A DNA stretch of 64,000 bases from Manduca sexta (lineage: Eukaryota; Arthropoda; Insecta; Lepidoptera; Sphingidae), in contig NC_051120.1 of the NCBI RefSeq assembly GCF_014839805.1, positions 1,240,001 through 1,304,000 of the forward strand, in the 5' to 3' direction. The position numbers and the translations under genes are program-made. Positions 61,741 to 64,000 of the stretch are shown here, one piece after another. Position 1 is the stretch's first letter. Each line of letters begins with the position of its first letter. The notes under the pieces were generated by a model, which did not search any database, had not been told where the DNA came from, and was given only the letters and a program-made list of their open reading frames with translations.

Positions 61741-61880
61741 ATAGCCACGTGCTATTTTCTGAAGCTGCTATGCTCTCGATGTGCGTCGACATTAACCAAC
61801 AGAAATGCAATCACGTGCGCCACATTCCCGTGCATTGTTCACTCTCGCGAACAATTGTAATTGTTTACACAGCGCTGTTT
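61741..61880. promoter_or_regulatory. Candidate enhancer-like cluster of motifs
   Basis: Two CACGTG E-boxes (61746-61751, 61812-61817), a forkhead-like TGTTTAC (61862-61868) and a Sox-like ACAAT motif lie within 140 bp of GC-mixed, non-repeat-looking sequence. Motif matches of this size occur by chance, so this is only a candidate. Confidence 0.3.
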
Positions 61881-61949
61881 GTCTAACGATGACTATCGCT
61901 ATACAAATAATGAATCGTGTTCCGACAGATGATAATGTTGTCAATATCA

Positions 61950-62060
61950 CCTCATTAGTGTAGTGGCGTACTGAGGCTAGAATGTTGGGTTCGATACCCT
62001 AGTCTAGCTAGAAAATTTGATTGGAAAAACACTTTTTGTACTCGATAGGCTAATATTGAT
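61950..62060 (+). repeat. tRNA-headed SINE-like element
   Basis: 'cctcattagtgtagtggcgt' (box A region) then 'gttgggttcgataccctagt' (box B) at about 45 bp, followed by 'ttggaaaaacactttttgta'. The family is not recognised. Confidence 0.45.
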
Positions 62061-62378
62061 TTATAGTAAAGATCATATTTAAAATTAAATTTAAATATTT
62101 ATTGGGGAGTAGTGTGGTTAGTTGAATATTGACATATCGCTGGCTCACTACCACAAGGTTCTATGCTAAATTTTAAATCTAAGTTTTCCAACATAAATAA
62201 AAATAACATAGTACCTTGTTATATTAAGCCAGCGATACTATAACACAAGCAGTGGTACATAATCTTCTAATTAATCTAACGCATTATAAATGACATTAAC
62301 TAAGATCATAAAATCCTTTTCGTGCCGCAGTTTTCAGTACCAAATTTTACTTTCTATATGTCGTTATCTTTGTTGCAG

Positions 62379-62500
62379 GTACATTGAACCCGCGAATCAG
62401 GCTAGCACAACACAGCCTGTTTGAACGTCAGCGATAATTAACAAAGATTCTTTGAGCAAATATTTTTATAATGAAAACTCGCTCTAGAATACTTTTGTAG
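62379..62500 (+). other. Candidate non-coding internal exon
   Basis: Preceded by a good acceptor: a T-rich tract then 'tctttgttgcag' ending at 62378. It is followed at 62501 by 'gtgagaat', an acceptable donor. The 122 bp are GC-mixed ('gaacccgcgaatcaggctag') in AT-rich surroundings. All three frames contain stops, so if real it is a 5' UTR exon; the only notable ATG (62471) opens a 9-codon frame that stops exactly at the donor. Splice-like motifs arise often by chance in long introns. Confidence 0.28.
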
Positions 62501-62632
62501 GTGAGAATTTTTGGGGAACTTGCTTGGTGACTGACCGCTTATAAACCATCTAGATTTTAGAATTAAAACAATGCGTGGCATTGATTCGTCATCTAAGATA
62601 TAAGACAGAAAGATGTTAAAGTATTGTCTGAT

Positions 62633-62765
62633 GATTTCTTATGTTTATGCGAATGTTCGACATTAAAATTGACTTCAGTCTTCACTCTCCCCACGACCAC
62701 AAAGCCTGCTAAGTCCTCGAAACGTCGGGAGAAAATTAAAACAAAACCGCGATAAAATTTGAATA
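62633..62765. repeat. Family G repeat, copy 2
   Basis: Starts 'gatttcttatgtttatgcga', continues 'gttcgacattaaaattgact', 'cctcgaaacgtcgggagaaa' and ends 'aaaaccgcgataaaattt'. Its first 40 bases match 48336-48375. Confidence 0.6.
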
Positions 62766-62947
62766 ATAGCTTTTGGTATTGTCTGTATTTGCCATCAAGC
62801 AGTATCTTAATATGATGATGGAAACTTTTTTGGAACTGTTCGTTTATGGGCAGTTGTATCTTCCATTCGACGAGCGCATTCCTTCTTTAGTTTTGCAGGT
62901 TAAAAAATCATTATCCTACGTTAGAAGAATCGAAAGTATCTAATACT

Positions 62948-63223
62948 AGCTTTTGCCCGCGGCTCCGCCCGTTACAAAGTTTTCGGGCTAAAGTTTTCCG
63001 TTATAAAAGTCACGCTATATATTTTCCCGGGCCTATGTTCTTCCCAGGGTCTCAAACTGTCTCCATACCAAATTTTATCCTAATACGTTGGGTAGTTTTG
63101 AGTTTAACACGTTCGGGCGGACCGATGCAGCGGGGACTTTGTTTTATGATATATTTTTGTAGAACTTTTAAGAGGAACAATCCCGTCATACATTATTGTT
63201 GCATAACTTTAACCGTTTACGCA
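62948..63223 (+). repeat. Family E-type repeat running into the gap
   Basis: 'tagcttttgcccgcggctcc', 'gcccgttacaaagttttcgg', 'ggtctcaaactgtctccata', 'ccaaattttatcctaatacg' and 'ttgggtagttttgagtttaa' in the order common to this repeat. The gap begins at its end. Confidence 0.6.
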
Positions 63224-63723
63224 NNNNNNNNNNNNNNNNNNNNNNNNNNNNNNNNNNNNNNNNNNNNNNNNNNNNNNNNNNNNNNNNNNNNNNNNNNNNN
63301 NNNNNNNNNNNNNNNNNNNNNNNNNNNNNNNNNNNNNNNNNNNNNNNNNNNNNNNNNNNNNNNNNNNNNNNNNNNNNNNNNNNNNNNNNNNNNNNNNNNN
63401 NNNNNNNNNNNNNNNNNNNNNNNNNNNNNNNNNNNNNNNNNNNNNNNNNNNNNNNNNNNNNNNNNNNNNNNNNNNNNNNNNNNNNNNNNNNNNNNNNNNN
63501 NNNNNNNNNNNNNNNNNNNNNNNNNNNNNNNNNNNNNNNNNNNNNNNNNNNNNNNNNNNNNNNNNNNNNNNNNNNNNNNNNNNNNNNNNNNNNNNNNNNN
63601 NNNNNNNNNNNNNNNNNNNNNNNNNNNNNNNNNNNNNNNNNNNNNNNNNNNNNNNNNNNNNNNNNNNNNNNNNNNNNNNNNNNNNNNNNNNNNNNNNNNN
63701 NNNNNNNNNNNNNNNNNNNNNNN
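63224..63723. other. Assembly gap of exactly 500 N
   Basis: A round number of N indicates a placeholder gap of unknown true size. Frames that appear to cross it are artefacts. Confidence 0.98.
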
Positions 63724-64000
63724 AAACAGTGAGTTGTCGTCAACATGACATATTTGTCCCTTGTTCGAATCCATGCTTGATAAGTCTTGGAATTCGTGTA
63801 GTATGATTTGTTCAAGACATTGTCGCTGATGTAGAACTTCTTTAAGTGTTACTATTGTTATAAGCAGTTGTATCGCTTACCAACAGTTTTGCTTGTCCCT
63901 TCATCCACTTCTTTAAAATTAATATCCAATTATAAGTATATGATGTTGACCAATACAGTTGATCTCACTTTAACTACTAATGATGCAACTGCTAATGACA
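63724..64000 (+). other. Tail of window, no supported features
   Basis: AT-mixed sequence after the gap. 'cttgttcgaatccatgcttg' resembles a weak box B but no SINE body follows clearly. Confidence 0.35.

Noticed and set aside
63035..63815. Frames of 178-237 codons across the N run
   Set aside because: Almost all codons are unknown; they exist only because N creates no stops.
1..64000. CRISPR arrays, operons, prophage or plasmid features
   Set aside because: The sequence is eukaryotic intron or intergenic DNA; no regularly spaced direct repeats or compact gene clusters are present.

Overview
The window looks like non-coding DNA from a moth or butterfly (Lepidoptera). It is AT-rich throughout and has no protein-coding gene I can defend: the longest open frames are 115-131 codons, lack recognisable domains, and many lie inside repeats. 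The lepidopteran assignment rests on the repeat content. This includes tRNA-derived SINEs, the short fragments that end in a 'gctcgcggcttcgcc'-like motif, the block near 47.4-47.6 kb built around 'tgctttccgaggcacg', and the 'gtttcgaagacattgcagcc' element near 48.4 kb. I recognise all of these as typical of lepidopteran genomes, from memory and not from a search.

The one gene-like signal is at about 4.42-4.79 kb on the + strand. A GC-rich, CpG-rich patch grades into a 5'-UTR-like stretch and ends at a consensus splice donor (GTGAGT at 4786). It reads as the promoter and non-coding first exon of a gene whose coding exons lie outside the window. If so, most of the remaining 59 kb is one long first intron. 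A possible second non-coding exon with an acceptor and a donor lies at 62379-62500. The first 4.4 kb would be upstream intergenic DNA.

The rest is a mosaic of transposable-element relics. Family A (about 250 bp, tRNA-derived SINE) has about ten copies; two (56845-57099 and 59751-59992) still have 14-15 bp target-site duplications. Family B (about 330 bp, tRNA-headed SINE) has about eight copies, including a head-to-head pair at 54.4-55.0 kb. Family C (about 290 bp) has seven copies. Family D has four, two of them in tandem at 59.1-59.5 kb. Family E is a set of short fragments scattered throughout. There is one decayed RTE/jockey-like reverse transcriptase tail (12717-12905) and several inverted-repeat elements: 3.8-4.1, 26.5-26.7, 29.2-29.8, 37.2-38.5, 39.4-39.6 and 55.1-55.4 kb. 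A run of exactly 500 N (63224-63723) is an assembly gap.

I did not find an undescribed multi-gene system. The most unusual items are structural: a foldback containing a second perfect hairpin (3794-4105), two perfect hairpins that abut without a spacer (26914-26998), a three-arm alternative hairpin (13498-13561), a 1.4 kb foldback (37156-38540), and a few GC-rich islands in the intron that could be enhancers or unannotated exons. All calls were made by reading; no alignment or search was run.
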